Shown here: piece after piece, positions 30,327 through 38,812 of the stretch
How positions within the stretch are numbered: position 1 is the stretch's first letter
How the letters are laid out: every line of letters starts with the position of its first letter
Assembly: GCA_943787445.1 (NCBI GenBank)
Contig: CALSML010000026.1
Span: 1 to 64,000, forward strand
Length of the DNA: 64,000 nt
Source: an uncultured Alphaproteobacteria bacterium
GTDB lineage: Bacteria > Pseudomonadota > Alphaproteobacteria > UBA6615
Reading direction: 5' to 3'
Translations under genes and position numbers: made by a program
The notes under the pieces: model-generated
Database searches by the model: none
Told to the model about the DNA's origin: nothing
What the model saw: the letters and a program-made list of their open reading frames with translations, nothing else

Positions 30327-31232
30327 TCAGATCCCGTCCGTCGCGGCCTGGCGCGCGATCTGGCGGATCGACATCGCCCATATCTCTTCGGGATCTGTTC
30401 CGGCCTCGCGCATGGCGCGCAATGTGAAGGCCTTGTCGCGCTTGGCAAGGCGCGAGCCCTTGTTGTTCACCAACAGAACCGTGTGGTGCCATTCCGGCAC
30501 GTCGAGATTCAGCAGGGCCTGCAGCAGGCGGTGGATATGGGTTACGGCGAACAGGTCGTCACCTCGGGTCACCAGCGTGATGCCCTGTGCGGCATCATCC
30601 ACGGTCACGGCGAGGTGATAGCTGGTCGCGACTTCCTTGCGGGCGAGAACGATATCTCCGAACAACTCGGGCTGGGCGGTTTGTTCGCCCCGCGTCCGAT
30701 CGTGCCAGGTCAGGGTACCGGCGGCGGATACAGCTGCGTCCATATCCAGTCGCAGGGCGTGGGGTTCGTTGTCGGCGATGCGCCGGGCGCGTTCGGATGC
30801 GCTCAGCTGTTTGCAGATGCCCGGGTAGAGTGGGCCATCCGGGCCGTGATGGCTCAGATGCGGTGCAGCACCGGCGCGTGCGATTTCGGCGGCGATATCC
30901 GAGCGGGTACAGAAACATGGATAGAGGAGCCCTGCTGTATCAAGTTGTGCAAGCGCGTCGGCATAGATCGGAAGCCGCTCGGACTGGCGCAGGAACGGCT
31001 CTTCCCATTCGAGGCCCAGCCAGGCGAGGTCCTCGACAATCCCGTCTTCGAATTCAGGCTTACACCGGCCCGGGTCGATATCCTCGATCCGCAGAATGAA
31101 GCGCCCTTCGCCGGACACAGCCAATCGGTGCGCGAAGAGCGCTGAATAGGCATGACCGAGATGCAGCAGACCCGATGGTGATGGGGCAAACCGGGTTGCA
31201 ATTTTCGAACTGGCGGTCGCGCTGGCATTCAT
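30327..31232 (-). CDS. gluQRS: tRNA glutamyl-Q(34) synthetase
   Basis: TRFAPSPSGLLHLGHAYSALFAHRLA; CFCTRSDI; SRLAKRDKAFTLRAMR. Confidence 0.93.
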   Translation of the reverse strand: MNASATASSKIATRFAPSPSGLLHLGHAYSALFAHRLAVSGEGRFILRIEDIDPGRCKPEFEDGIVEDLAWLGLEWEEPFLRQSERLPIYADALAQLDTAGLLYPCFCTRSDIAAEIARAGAAPHLSHHGPDGPLYPGICKQLSASERARRIADNEPHALRLDMDAAVSAAGTLTWHDRTRGEQTAQPELFGDIVLARKEVATSYHLAVTVDDAAQGITLVTRGDDLFAVTHIHRLLQALLNLDVPEWHHTVLLVNNKGSRLAKRDKAFTLRAMREAGTDPEEIWAMSIRQIARQAATDGI

Positions 31233-31295
31233 CGAGGTTTCCTGGTTTCGGCGGAAAGCGCACAATCGGCTGTGCTGGAACGGGACAATGATGCG

Positions 31296-31910
31296 ATGAA
31301 AACAACCAAACGGCTAGAGGCAGGGCTCACGGAGCTGGGAAATCTCGACCCCCGCATGGCTGCGCTGTGGGAACAGGCGGGCACGCCGGGGCCGCGGGCT
31401 CGACCGCCGGGCTTTTCGACCCTGCTACGGGTGATTGTTGGTCAGCAATTGTCGACCCATGCGGCAGCGGCGATCTGGAAACGCATGGAGGTTGCCGGGG
31501 TGGCCAAGGACCCTGTGGCCTATGTGACGATGGATGATGACGGGCTGCGCGCTTTGGGGCTGAGCCGTCAGAAAATCGCCTATGGGCGCGGTTTGGCTGA
31601 AGCTGTTGTCAGCGGCGGACTTGATCTCGCAAAGCTGCGGCGTATGGAGGATGAACCGGCGATCGAAGCGCTGGTAGCGTTGAAGGGCATCGGACGCTGG
31701 AGCGCGGAATGCTATTTGCTTTTTGCACTCGGGCGGACAGACATCATGCCGGCAGATGATCTTGCGCTTGTCGCTTCGGCTGGCCGGCATCTCGGTGATG
31801 GTACACGTTGGACGCCGGGGCAGTTGCGCAAGGAATCTGAAATCTGGCGGCCATGGCGGAGTGGGGCGGCGCGACTCCTCTGGCACGCCTATCATATTGA
31901 AGCGATCTAA
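31296..31910 (+). CDS. DNA-3-methyladenine glycosylase II-like (AlkA superfamily)
   Basis: FSTLLRVIVGQQLSTHAAAAIWKRM; LVALKGIGRWSAECYLLFALGRTDIMPADDLAL (HhH-GPD). Confidence 0.9.
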   Translation: MKTTKRLEAGLTELGNLDPRMAALWEQAGTPGPRARPPGFSTLLRVIVGQQLSTHAAAAIWKRMEVAGVAKDPVAYVTMDDDGLRALGLSRQKIAYGRGLAEAVVSGGLDLAKLRRMEDEPAIEALVALKGIGRWSAECYLLFALGRTDIMPADDLALVASAGRHLGDGTRWTPGQLRKESEIWRPWRSGAARLLWHAYHIEAI

Positions 31911-31938
31911 GCGGCGATTTGGAAAACGGAGACCGATC

Positions 31939-32607
31939 ATGACGGACGCACTTCTGACCGGACCAAGCCATGCGCCTGCGACGGGCAATGCACCGAAACA
32001 GCTGGTTGTCTCTCTGCATGGGCGCGGCGCCAATGGTGATGACCTGATTGGACTGGCACCGGTCATGGCACAGCATCTGCCAGATGCGATGTTCCTGTCG
32101 CCCGATGCGCCGCTTCCGGTCGATGGGTTTTCGACCGGGCTGCAATGGTTTGATTCCAGCAACCGTGACCCGGCGCATATGGCTGCGGGTGTGCGTGCGG
32201 CCGCGCCGGCGATCGATGCGTTCCTCGATCATCATCTGGCGGCCCACGGGCTGACCGATGCCAATCTTGCGATCTTCGGGTTCAGTCAGGGGTGCCGCAT
32301 GACATTGCATGTGGGGTTGCGCCGCCAGAATTGTCCGGCTGTGCTTCTCGGCTTTTCGGGGTCGCTCGCCGCGCCGGAATCGCTTGCTGATGAGATCACA
32401 GTGCGACCACCCGTGCTGCTGGTCCATGGCGAAGCGGATGACATCGTGCCTCACAGTTCGCTTGCCATTGCCGAAGCCGCGCTAAAGGATGCCGGGGTTG
32501 CGGTTGAGGCGATCTCACGTCCGGGTCTGGGGCACGGTATCGACAATGAGGGTTTCGGATATGCGATTGCCCACACCATGCAGGCTTTCGGGATCGAGAC
32601 GAGCTGA
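31939..32607 (+). CDS. Alpha/beta hydrolase (phospholipase/carboxylesterase type)
   Basis: LVVSLHGRGANGDDLIGLAP; IFGFSQGCRMTLHVGLR; LVHGEADDIVP; GLGHGIDNEG. Confidence 0.9.
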   Translation: MTDALLTGPSHAPATGNAPKQLVVSLHGRGANGDDLIGLAPVMAQHLPDAMFLSPDAPLPVDGFSTGLQWFDSSNRDPAHMAAGVRAAAPAIDAFLDHHLAAHGLTDANLAIFGFSQGCRMTLHVGLRRQNCPAVLLGFSGSLAAPESLADEITVRPPVLLVHGEADDIVPHSSLAIAEAALKDAGVAVEAISRPGLGHGIDNEGFGYAIAHTMQAFGIETS

Positions 32608-32749
32608 GCCGGATTTGAGGCCACAGAGAGATGTATGTAAATAATTGAAAAAAAATAATAATTGTTTGGTCTTGTGAAGAAGGTTTTGCCCTGAATCGAT
32701 TGCGTTTCTAGTATTTGACCGTGCGAAGAATGAACTCGGGAGAGGAGTG

Positions 32750-33310
32750 ATGGACGTCGCGTTGGAAAAATGCCCGGCTCTGGTGCTGAACGCGGATTTT
32801 CGTCCGCTGAGCTATTTTCCACTTTCGCTCTGGCCCTGGCAGGAGGCGGTGAAGGCTACCCTGATGGGCCGCGTCAACACCGTTGCCGAGTATGATCGGG
32901 TCATTCGTTCGCCAAATCTTGAAATTCCGCTGCCCAGTGTGGTCTCGCTGAAGGAATATATCCGCCCGGCCGAGCGACCCGCATTCACCCGCTTCAATGT
33001 GTTTCTGCGTGATCGTTTCACCTGCCAGTACAGCGGTCAGCGACTGCCTGCCCATGAACTGACTTTCGATCACGTGATGCCGCGTTCGCGCGGTGGCCGG
33101 ACCTGCTGGGAAAATGTGGTCACGGCGTCGAGTGACTGGAACCTGCGTAAGGCCAATCTCACGCCGCAGGAAGCTGGTATGCAATTGCTCAATGAGCCGC
33201 GCCAGCCGACGACCCACGAGCTGATCAAAAATGGCCGTGGATTTCCGCCGAACTTTCTCCACGAAAGCTGGAACGATTACCTGTACTGGGATTCTGAGCT
33301 CGACGCCTAG
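32750..33310 (+). CDS. HNH endonuclease
   Basis: RFTCQYSGQRLPAHELTFDHVMPRSRGGRTCWENVVTA; common alphaproteobacterial HNH architecture. Confidence 0.9.
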   Translation: MDVALEKCPALVLNADFRPLSYFPLSLWPWQEAVKATLMGRVNTVAEYDRVIRSPNLEIPLPSVVSLKEYIRPAERPAFTRFNVFLRDRFTCQYSGQRLPAHELTFDHVMPRSRGGRTCWENVVTASSDWNLRKANLTPQEAGMQLLNEPRQPTTHELIKNGRGFPPNFLHESWNDYLYWDSELDA

Positions 33311-33319
33311 TGCGGCAGG

Positions 33320-33910
33320 CTAGACCCGTGTCGACAACCAGATTGCGGCACGGGATCCGGCTTTGACGGCTTCGGAAAACAGGCGATAGCCGGGGGTCTG
33401 TTCGGCCTCATGCTCGAGGCCGATATCCCGGTGTTCGAGTTCCTCGGCCCGGAATTCCTCGATCATGTCCCGCAGTTCGGCTTCATCATCGCCGAGTTGG
33501 GCGGCCTGCTCGGCATAGTGTTCCTCGATCACCTCTTCGACCGCGACGGTACAGGCCATGGCCGCACGTTCGCCCAGAACCGCGCTGGCGGCACCCAGTG
33601 CGAAGCCTGCGGCGTTCCAGATGGGGGAGAGCGCGGTGGGGCGAACGCGTCGTTCCACGATCAGGCGGTTGAATCCGTCGAGATGCTTTTGTTCCTGTTC
33701 GGCCATGTGCCGAATGGTGTCGCCGACCGGACTGTTGCCCAGCACGGCCAACTGACCTTCATAGATGCGCGCGGCGCCGAACTCGCCCGCCTGATCGACA
33801 CGGATCATGCGCTCGACAAGGGTTCGGGGGTCCGGGTCCCCGGGCAAACGGTCTTCCCCGGTAATTCGGGGAGGTTTGCGCTCAGGCTGCGGAGACTTGT
33901 TTTCGGTCAT
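33320..33910 (-). CDS. coq7: Demethoxyubiquinone hydroxylase
   Basis: MIRVDQAGEFGAARIYEGQLAVL; MAEQEQKHLDGFNRLI; AVEEVIEEHY; EELEHRDIGLEHEAE. Confidence 0.94.
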   Translation of the reverse strand: MTENKSPQPERKPPRITGEDRLPGDPDPRTLVERMIRVDQAGEFGAARIYEGQLAVLGNSPVGDTIRHMAEQEQKHLDGFNRLIVERRVRPTALSPIWNAAGFALGAASAVLGERAAMACTVAVEEVIEEHYAEQAAQLGDDEAELRDMIEEFRAEELEHRDIGLEHEAEQTPGYRLFSEAVKAGSRAAIWLSTRV

Positions 33911-34428
33911 GCTGCTTTCCGCCAGAACATTCGTGTCGCCCATATCGATGCGAGAGCAAACACCACAGATGCGATGAAATTGTAGCCTGCCAGCGAAATC
34001 CCGAACAGGGACCATGGCACGTCGTCGCAGCGCACGACCGGTGCGGCAAGAAGGCGAGCCCTCAGTTCGGCAATCGACATGCTCGGGTCGTCGAGGCCCC
34101 CGCCGCCGCAGGCTGCGAGGCCTTCCCACCAATGCTGCTCCACACCTGTATGGAAACCGGCCACGCCGGCACCAGCCAGAAAAATGACCGCACAGAGGGC
34201 TGTGACAAGGGCCATGCCACGTGCGCCGAGCTGGCGCGCGCCGAGGGTTGCCAGACCGGCAATCACGATCACGGCCCAATAGGGCCAGCGTTGGTAGAGA
34301 CACAGGGTGCAGGGGTGCAATCCGCCGAGCAGCTGAAACCCCCAGGCGCTGCCCAGCATGATTGCGCTGGCCAGAAAGGTCAGTGCTGGCCAGATGTACA
34401 ATCTTGATGTGAATGCGGTCGTCGACAT
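33907..34428 (-). CDS. dsbB: Disulfide bond formation protein B
   Basis: GGLHPCTLCLYQRWPYW; four-TM profile. Confidence 0.88.
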   Translation of the reverse strand: MSTTAFTSRLYIWPALTFLASAIMLGSAWGFQLLGGLHPCTLCLYQRWPYWAVIVIAGLATLGARQLGARGMALVTALCAVIFLAGAGVAGFHTGVEQHWWEGLAACGGGGLDDPSMSIAELRARLLAAPVVRCDDVPWSLFGISLAGYNFIASVVFALASIWATRMFWRKAA

Positions 34429-34460
34429 GTCCCCGATATAGGGGTTGGAACGCGTCAGCG

Positions 34461-35042
34461 CTAGAAGACGAACTTGATCATGGCAAAGCCACCGATGAGA
34501 ACGACCATGAAGGCCAGCGCGACCCAGCCGAGATATTTTTCAACAAAGGTCCGGATAACCGGGCCGAAATACCAGATCAGAGCAGCGACAAGGAAAAACC
34601 GCAGGCCGCGGGCGGCAAGGGATGCAAGCCCGAATACGGCGGGGTCGAGCTGAGTGACACCACTGGCAATCGTCACCACTTTGTAGGGAAATGGTGTGAC
34701 CCCGAAGGTGAAGACGATCCAGGCGCCGAGTTCGTTATAGCGTGCCGTAAAGCTCTCGAATGTGTGTTCGAAACCGTAAAACGCGATGATGGGCTGGCCG
34801 ATCGTGTCGAACAGGGCATAGCCGATCAGATATCCGAAATAGCCGCCAGCCACGGACATCACGGTGCAGATCCCGGCCAATCGCCAGGCCTTTTTGCGGG
34901 CGGCGAGGATCATCGGGATCATCAGCAAGTCGACCGGGATCGGAAAGAACGAGCTTTCGATGAAAGCGATCGCCGCCAGTATCCAGACAGCATGGGGTGA
35001 CGCGCTTAACCGCATCGTCCAGTCGTAAGTGGCCCGTAACAT
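34461..35042 (-). CDS. YqaA/SNARE-associated (DedA-like) membrane protein
   Basis: FIESSFFPIPVDLLMIPMILA; AGGYFGYLIGYALFD; FGVTPFPYKVVTIASG. Confidence 0.87.
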   Translation of the reverse strand: MLRATYDWTMRLSASPHAVWILAAIAFIESSFFPIPVDLLMIPMILAARKKAWRLAGICTVMSVAGGYFGYLIGYALFDTIGQPIIAFYGFEHTFESFTARYNELGAWIVFTFGVTPFPYKVVTIASGVTQLDPAVFGLASLAARGLRFFLVAALIWYFGPVIRTFVEKYLGWVALAFMVVLIGGFAMIKFVF

Positions 35043-35139
35043 GTTCCGACGGAGACCCCGGGTGATTCATGGTGATCGAATTATCCCGCGCCGTGTAACA
35101 GGCCGGTTCCGTCACTGTCCATGGTCGCATCGCCAGGGA

Positions 35140-35397
35140 TTACCGGCGGCGGATGTCACGCACTAAGGTTGATGTGTCATCAGCGCCGATTTCGGCGACC
35201 CAGAGCCCGGTATGCACAAAGGACTGGGTGTCGCGCAATTGCGAGTCAAGGGCACCGATATGGCCCTGGTCAGCGGCGTGGACCGTACGCAATCCGGAGG
35301 CTTGCGGTGCCAGCGTCATCAGCGCGATGACAGCCAGCCAGACCATTACCAATGCAGTCAAAACTCTGAGATGGGTACGCATCTTTGTTTGCTCCAC
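35140..35397 (-). CDS. Small hypothetical protein with N-terminal hydrophobic segment
   Basis: MRTHLRVLTALVMVWLAVIALMTLAPQASGLRTVHAADQ; start uncertain. Confidence 0.45.
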   Translation of the reverse strand: MEQTKMRTHLRVLTALVMVWLAVIALMTLAPQASGLRTVHAADQGHIGALDSQLRDTQSFVHTGLWVAEIGADDTSTLVRDIRRR

Positions 35398-35535
35398 GAA
35401 TGATCGTTGCGCCTTAACTTAGGGGCAGAGATGCAATCGCGAAGTGACCCGTGTCACAGGGTGCAAAGATTCTCGGAGAGCCAATGGTTGACCTCGGGTA
35501 TGTCCCGGAACTATGGAGTGATCTGGCAATCCGGC

Positions 35536-35622
35536 GCCCCTGTGGCGGAATTGGTAGACGCGGCAGACTCAAAATCTGTTTCTCGCAAGGGAGTGGGAGT
35601 TCAAGTCTCCCCGGGGGCACCA
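35536..35622 (+). tRNA. tRNA-Leu (anticodon CAA)
   Basis: GCCCCTG acceptor pairs with CGGGGGC; anticodon loop CTCAAAA; long variable arm; T-arm GTTCAAGTC; 3' ACCA encoded; 87 nt. Confidence 0.95.
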
Positions 35623-35707
35623 TTTTCATCGAACTAAGCCGTTGATAGTGCAGCGGGTTTGTTTGCTTCCTCGAATTAAAGATTTCTGCGCACGAAGGAA
35701 TACCGCT

Positions 35708-36529
35708 ATGCCTGTTATCGTTCGAAATGCCGATCAGTCATTATCCCCAATGGCGCCGGGATGCGATGCTGCAGCGCTCCTGACACCGGATGTAATTGGC
35801 AGTGACCATATATTCCTCGAACGGGTTATACTTGAGGAGGGGGCGGCATACGAAATTGAGCTGGACACGAAAATGGTCGGCTGGGTGCAGGCACTTTCGG
35901 GAGAGGGTATACTAGCGGATGTAGAAATTTCCCCGAAAACGGTCACATATCTGCCGCTAGGCTTTGCTGGCAAACTTGCTGCTGTTGGCGGCGAGACCGT
36001 GCTGTTGGTGGCGCGCGTTCCTGACGCCGGGCGGTTTGACCCTGAAATCGGGGATATGCCCGGCGAATTGCGGCAGGTCGACTGGACCCGCGAGCCGGTG
36101 CTGGAATCCGAACATGACGCTCGGAAGCGTATATACATGGCCACAAAGGCTCTGGCCGGTACCCATGCCTTTAAAGGTGAGATGATTTCTTATCCGCCGG
36201 GGACTGCCGCTCCGGAGCATCACCATATTGGTGCAGAACATTTTCAATACGTGATTTCTGGTCGTGGTACGGCTTTGCTGGATGGCACCGGCCATGTGCT
36301 GGAGGCTGGTGATCTGCTCTACAATTACGAGCATGAGCCCCACGCTTTCATCAATCAGTCGGATGATGATTTTGTTTTTGTGGAGTTCTTTGTGCCGGGC
36401 CCGTGCGAGACCATTTGGTCGCAGGGAGCCAGTGTTTGCGCGTGGTTGCCGACCGGGGTTGACAGCGCGGGGCGTAAGCCGTCCCGTGAGATTGGGTATC
36501 ACGTGCACGGGCAGGACGACGGTCTTTAA
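35708..36529 (+). CDS. Two-domain cupin protein
   Basis: YPPGTAAPEHHHIGAEHFQYVISGRGTALLDGTGHVLEAGDLLYNYEHEPHAF. Confidence 0.8.
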   Translation: MPVIVRNADQSLSPMAPGCDAAALLTPDVIGSDHIFLERVILEEGAAYEIELDTKMVGWVQALSGEGILADVEISPKTVTYLPLGFAGKLAAVGGETVLLVARVPDAGRFDPEIGDMPGELRQVDWTREPVLESEHDARKRIYMATKALAGTHAFKGEMISYPPGTAAPEHHHIGAEHFQYVISGRGTALLDGTGHVLEAGDLLYNYEHEPHAFINQSDDDFVFVEFFVPGPCETIWSQGASVCAWLPTGVDSAGRKPSREIGYHVHGQDDGL

Positions 36530-36686
36530 AATTCGTTCTTCGGTAGTTGCGGTTGCGCGAGTGTGCGGCTCTAGACCTTCTTCGCCCGTTGGAATGACGA
36601 TCTAAATGCGGTCCACCAACCAGCAAGGACGCGCGACCCACACCGCGGCAAGATCAATCAAACAAGTCAAACGGGGAATGAGACCG

Positions 36687-36785
36687 ATGCCTGTCGAGTA
36701 AACCGGAAAGTCCGGCCATGAGCTGGGCGGCGACATTGTTGCTGTAGGCGATGGTGTGACAATTGTGACCTTGAATTATGCGTGA
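36687..36785 (+). pseudogene. Possible remnant of an enoyl-CoA hydratase/isomerase N-terminus
   Basis: ATG..MPVE-stop-TGKSGHELGGDIVAVGDGVTIVTLNYA-stop; the VTIVTLN strand resembles crotonase N-termini; very short. Confidence 0.25.
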
Positions 36786-36839
36786 GAGTGGGTACATGAA
36801 GACATGCTATTATAAAGCCATCACAAGACAGGTTGCCTG

Positions 36840-37439
36840 ATGCAGCTCAACAATAGTTTCAATGTGCCGGCAGCGCCGGACGCGGCATGGAAGGTTCTTC
36901 TGGATGTACCGCGGATCGCTCCGTGTATGCCGGGTGCCGAACTGACCGAAGTGGTTGGCGAACATGCTTATAAGGGCAATGCCAAACTGCGAGTTGGTCC
37001 GGTTAATTTGACGTTTTCCGGTGAAGCTAAAATTACAGAACTTGATGCGACGGAGCGAAGGGCTACGTTGCATGCCCGGGGCAACGACACCAAGGGCCGC
37101 GGCGCAGCGGAAGCTGATGTTGTGTTTGCGCTGGTCGAGAGTGATGGGCAGACCCGGGTCGATATCACGACAGAGTTAAACCTGACCGGATCGGTGGCGC
37201 AGTATGGTCGCGCATCGGGTCTAATTGATGCCATTGCGGGTCAGATAATTTCTGACTTTGCCAAGAACCTTGAAGCCGAAATTGGTGCCGGTGCGGATGC
37301 GCCAATCGAGATGATGGGGGACGCTGCGGCAGAGCCAGATCTGCAGCCCGCTGCGCAAATGGCACCGTCCGACAACAGCATTTCTGCTATCAGCCTGTTT
37401 TTTCGCGCGATTTGGGCGATCATTCGCGGCAATCGGTAG
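36840..37439 (+). CDS. CoxG-like SRPBCC protein
   Basis: FNVPAAPDAAWKVLLDVPRIAPCMPGAELTE..YKGNAKLRVGPVNLTFSGEAKI; next to coxM/S/L-type genes. Confidence 0.9.
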   Translation: MQLNNSFNVPAAPDAAWKVLLDVPRIAPCMPGAELTEVVGEHAYKGNAKLRVGPVNLTFSGEAKITELDATERRATLHARGNDTKGRGAAEADVVFALVESDGQTRVDITTELNLTGSVAQYGRASGLIDAIAGQIISDFAKNLEAEIGAGADAPIEMMGDAAAEPDLQPAAQMAPSDNSISAISLFFRAIWAIIRGNR

Positions 37440-37453
37440 GGAAAGATAAATAC

Positions 37454-38320
37454 ATGAAACCAGCACCATTCATTTATCACGATCCAGCAACGCCGGAAGA
37501 AGCTGTTGCGCTTCTCAGCCAGCATGAGGACGCCAAGGTCCTAGCCGGTGGTCAGTCGCTGATGCCGATGCTCAACATGCGTTTCGTTGTGCCCGATCAC
37601 GTAATTGACCTAAATGGCGTTGCGGAAATTTCTGGCGTAATCGATACGGGCAACACGCTGGAGATTGGTGCGATGACCCGACAGTGTGACTTGATGCGCG
37701 ATCCGGGAGTGAATGCGAAAACCCCGATCATCCCCGAGGCGCTCAATTGGGTGGGGCATTTTCAGACCCGCAATCGCGGTACTGTCGGTGGAAGCCTGTG
37801 CCACCTCGATCCGTCAGCTGAGTTGCCTTGTCTCATGTCTGCTTATGACGCGGTGTTGACGGCCCATGGACCGGACGGCGCGCGGGATATCCCGTTCGCC
37901 GAATGGCCGTTGGCCTACATGATCCCGACACTGGGGCCAGATGAATTGCTGACGAAGATCACAGTTCCGTATTGGGCAGCGGGCCATGGCTATGGCTTTG
38001 TCGAATATGCCCGGCGTCACGGTGACTTTGCTTTAATCGCGGTGGCCGCGCTGCTAGAAACGGACGGGGACACTATCCGCCGGGCTTCCATTTCCATCGG
38101 CGGGGCGGATGTTTCTCCGGTCCGTCTGACGGCGGCCGAAACAGCTCTGGTTGGTGCAAGCCTTGGGGCGGATGCGTTTAAGGCTGCCGGCGAGATGGCT
38201 CGCGGCATAGAAGCTATGTCAGATGCCTATGTGTCCTCTGCCTATCGTCAGCGGCTTGCCGCAACGCTCGTTGAACGGGCCCTCATCAAGGCCGGCGAAT
38301 GCGCTACAGGGAGTGCCTGA
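37454..38320 (+). CDS. Molybdenum hydroxylase FAD-binding (CoxM-like) subunit
   Basis: DAKVLAGGQSLMPMLNMRF; GHFQTRNRGTVGGSLCHLDPSAELP. Confidence 0.92.
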   Translation: MKPAPFIYHDPATPEEAVALLSQHEDAKVLAGGQSLMPMLNMRFVVPDHVIDLNGVAEISGVIDTGNTLEIGAMTRQCDLMRDPGVNAKTPIIPEALNWVGHFQTRNRGTVGGSLCHLDPSAELPCLMSAYDAVLTAHGPDGARDIPFAEWPLAYMIPTLGPDELLTKITVPYWAAGHGYGFVEYARRHGDFALIAVAALLETDGDTIRRASISIGGADVSPVRLTAAETALVGASLGADAFKAAGEMARGIEAMSDAYVSSAYRQRLAATLVERALIKAGECATGSA

Positions 38321-38322
38321 CC

Positions 38323-38808
38323 ATGGCTGATACCCGCGATATAGAAGTGATAGTGAATGGCGAAAGCCGCGTTGCTAATGTTGAAACCCGGGCCAGCCTG
38401 GGTGATTTCCTGCGCCATGGGCTGGGTCTGACCGGCACCCATATGGGCTGCGAGCACGGTGTGTGCGGCGCTTGCACGGTGATGGTCGATGGTGAGGCGG
38501 TACGCTCCTGTCTGATGCTGGCTGTCCAGGCCAACGGGCACGAAGTGACAACGGTGGAAGGACTGGCCAGTGCGGATGGGAGCATGCACCCGCTGCAGGA
38601 GGCCTTCTGGAAGCATCACGGTCTGCAATGTGGTTTCTGCACACCGGGGATGCTGACCTCGCTGACGGCGTTCCTGCGGGACAACCCCGATCCGAGCGAG
38701 CGCGATATACGTGAAGCCATTTCGGGGAATATCTGCCGGTGCACCGGCTATCAGGGCATCGTTGATGCTGCGCTGGAAGTTGCCAAAACCATGCAGAAGG
38801 GGAGCTAG
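38323..38808 (+). CDS. Molybdenum hydroxylase 2Fe-2S (CoxS-like) subunit
   Basis: HMGCEHGVCGACTVMVDGEAVRSCLMLA; CGFCTPGMLTSL; GNICRCTGYQGIVDA. Confidence 0.95.
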   Translation: MADTRDIEVIVNGESRVANVETRASLGDFLRHGLGLTGTHMGCEHGVCGACTVMVDGEAVRSCLMLAVQANGHEVTTVEGLASADGSMHPLQEAFWKHHGLQCGFCTPGMLTSLTAFLRDNPDPSERDIREAISGNICRCTGYQGIVDAALEVAKTMQKGS

Positions 38809-38812
38809 AACC

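Noticed and set aside
32750-33310. HNH endonuclease as part of a mobile intron or defence system
   Set aside because: Matches the common stand-alone alphaproteobacterial HNH protein; no reverse transcriptase, intron structure or defence genes nearby.
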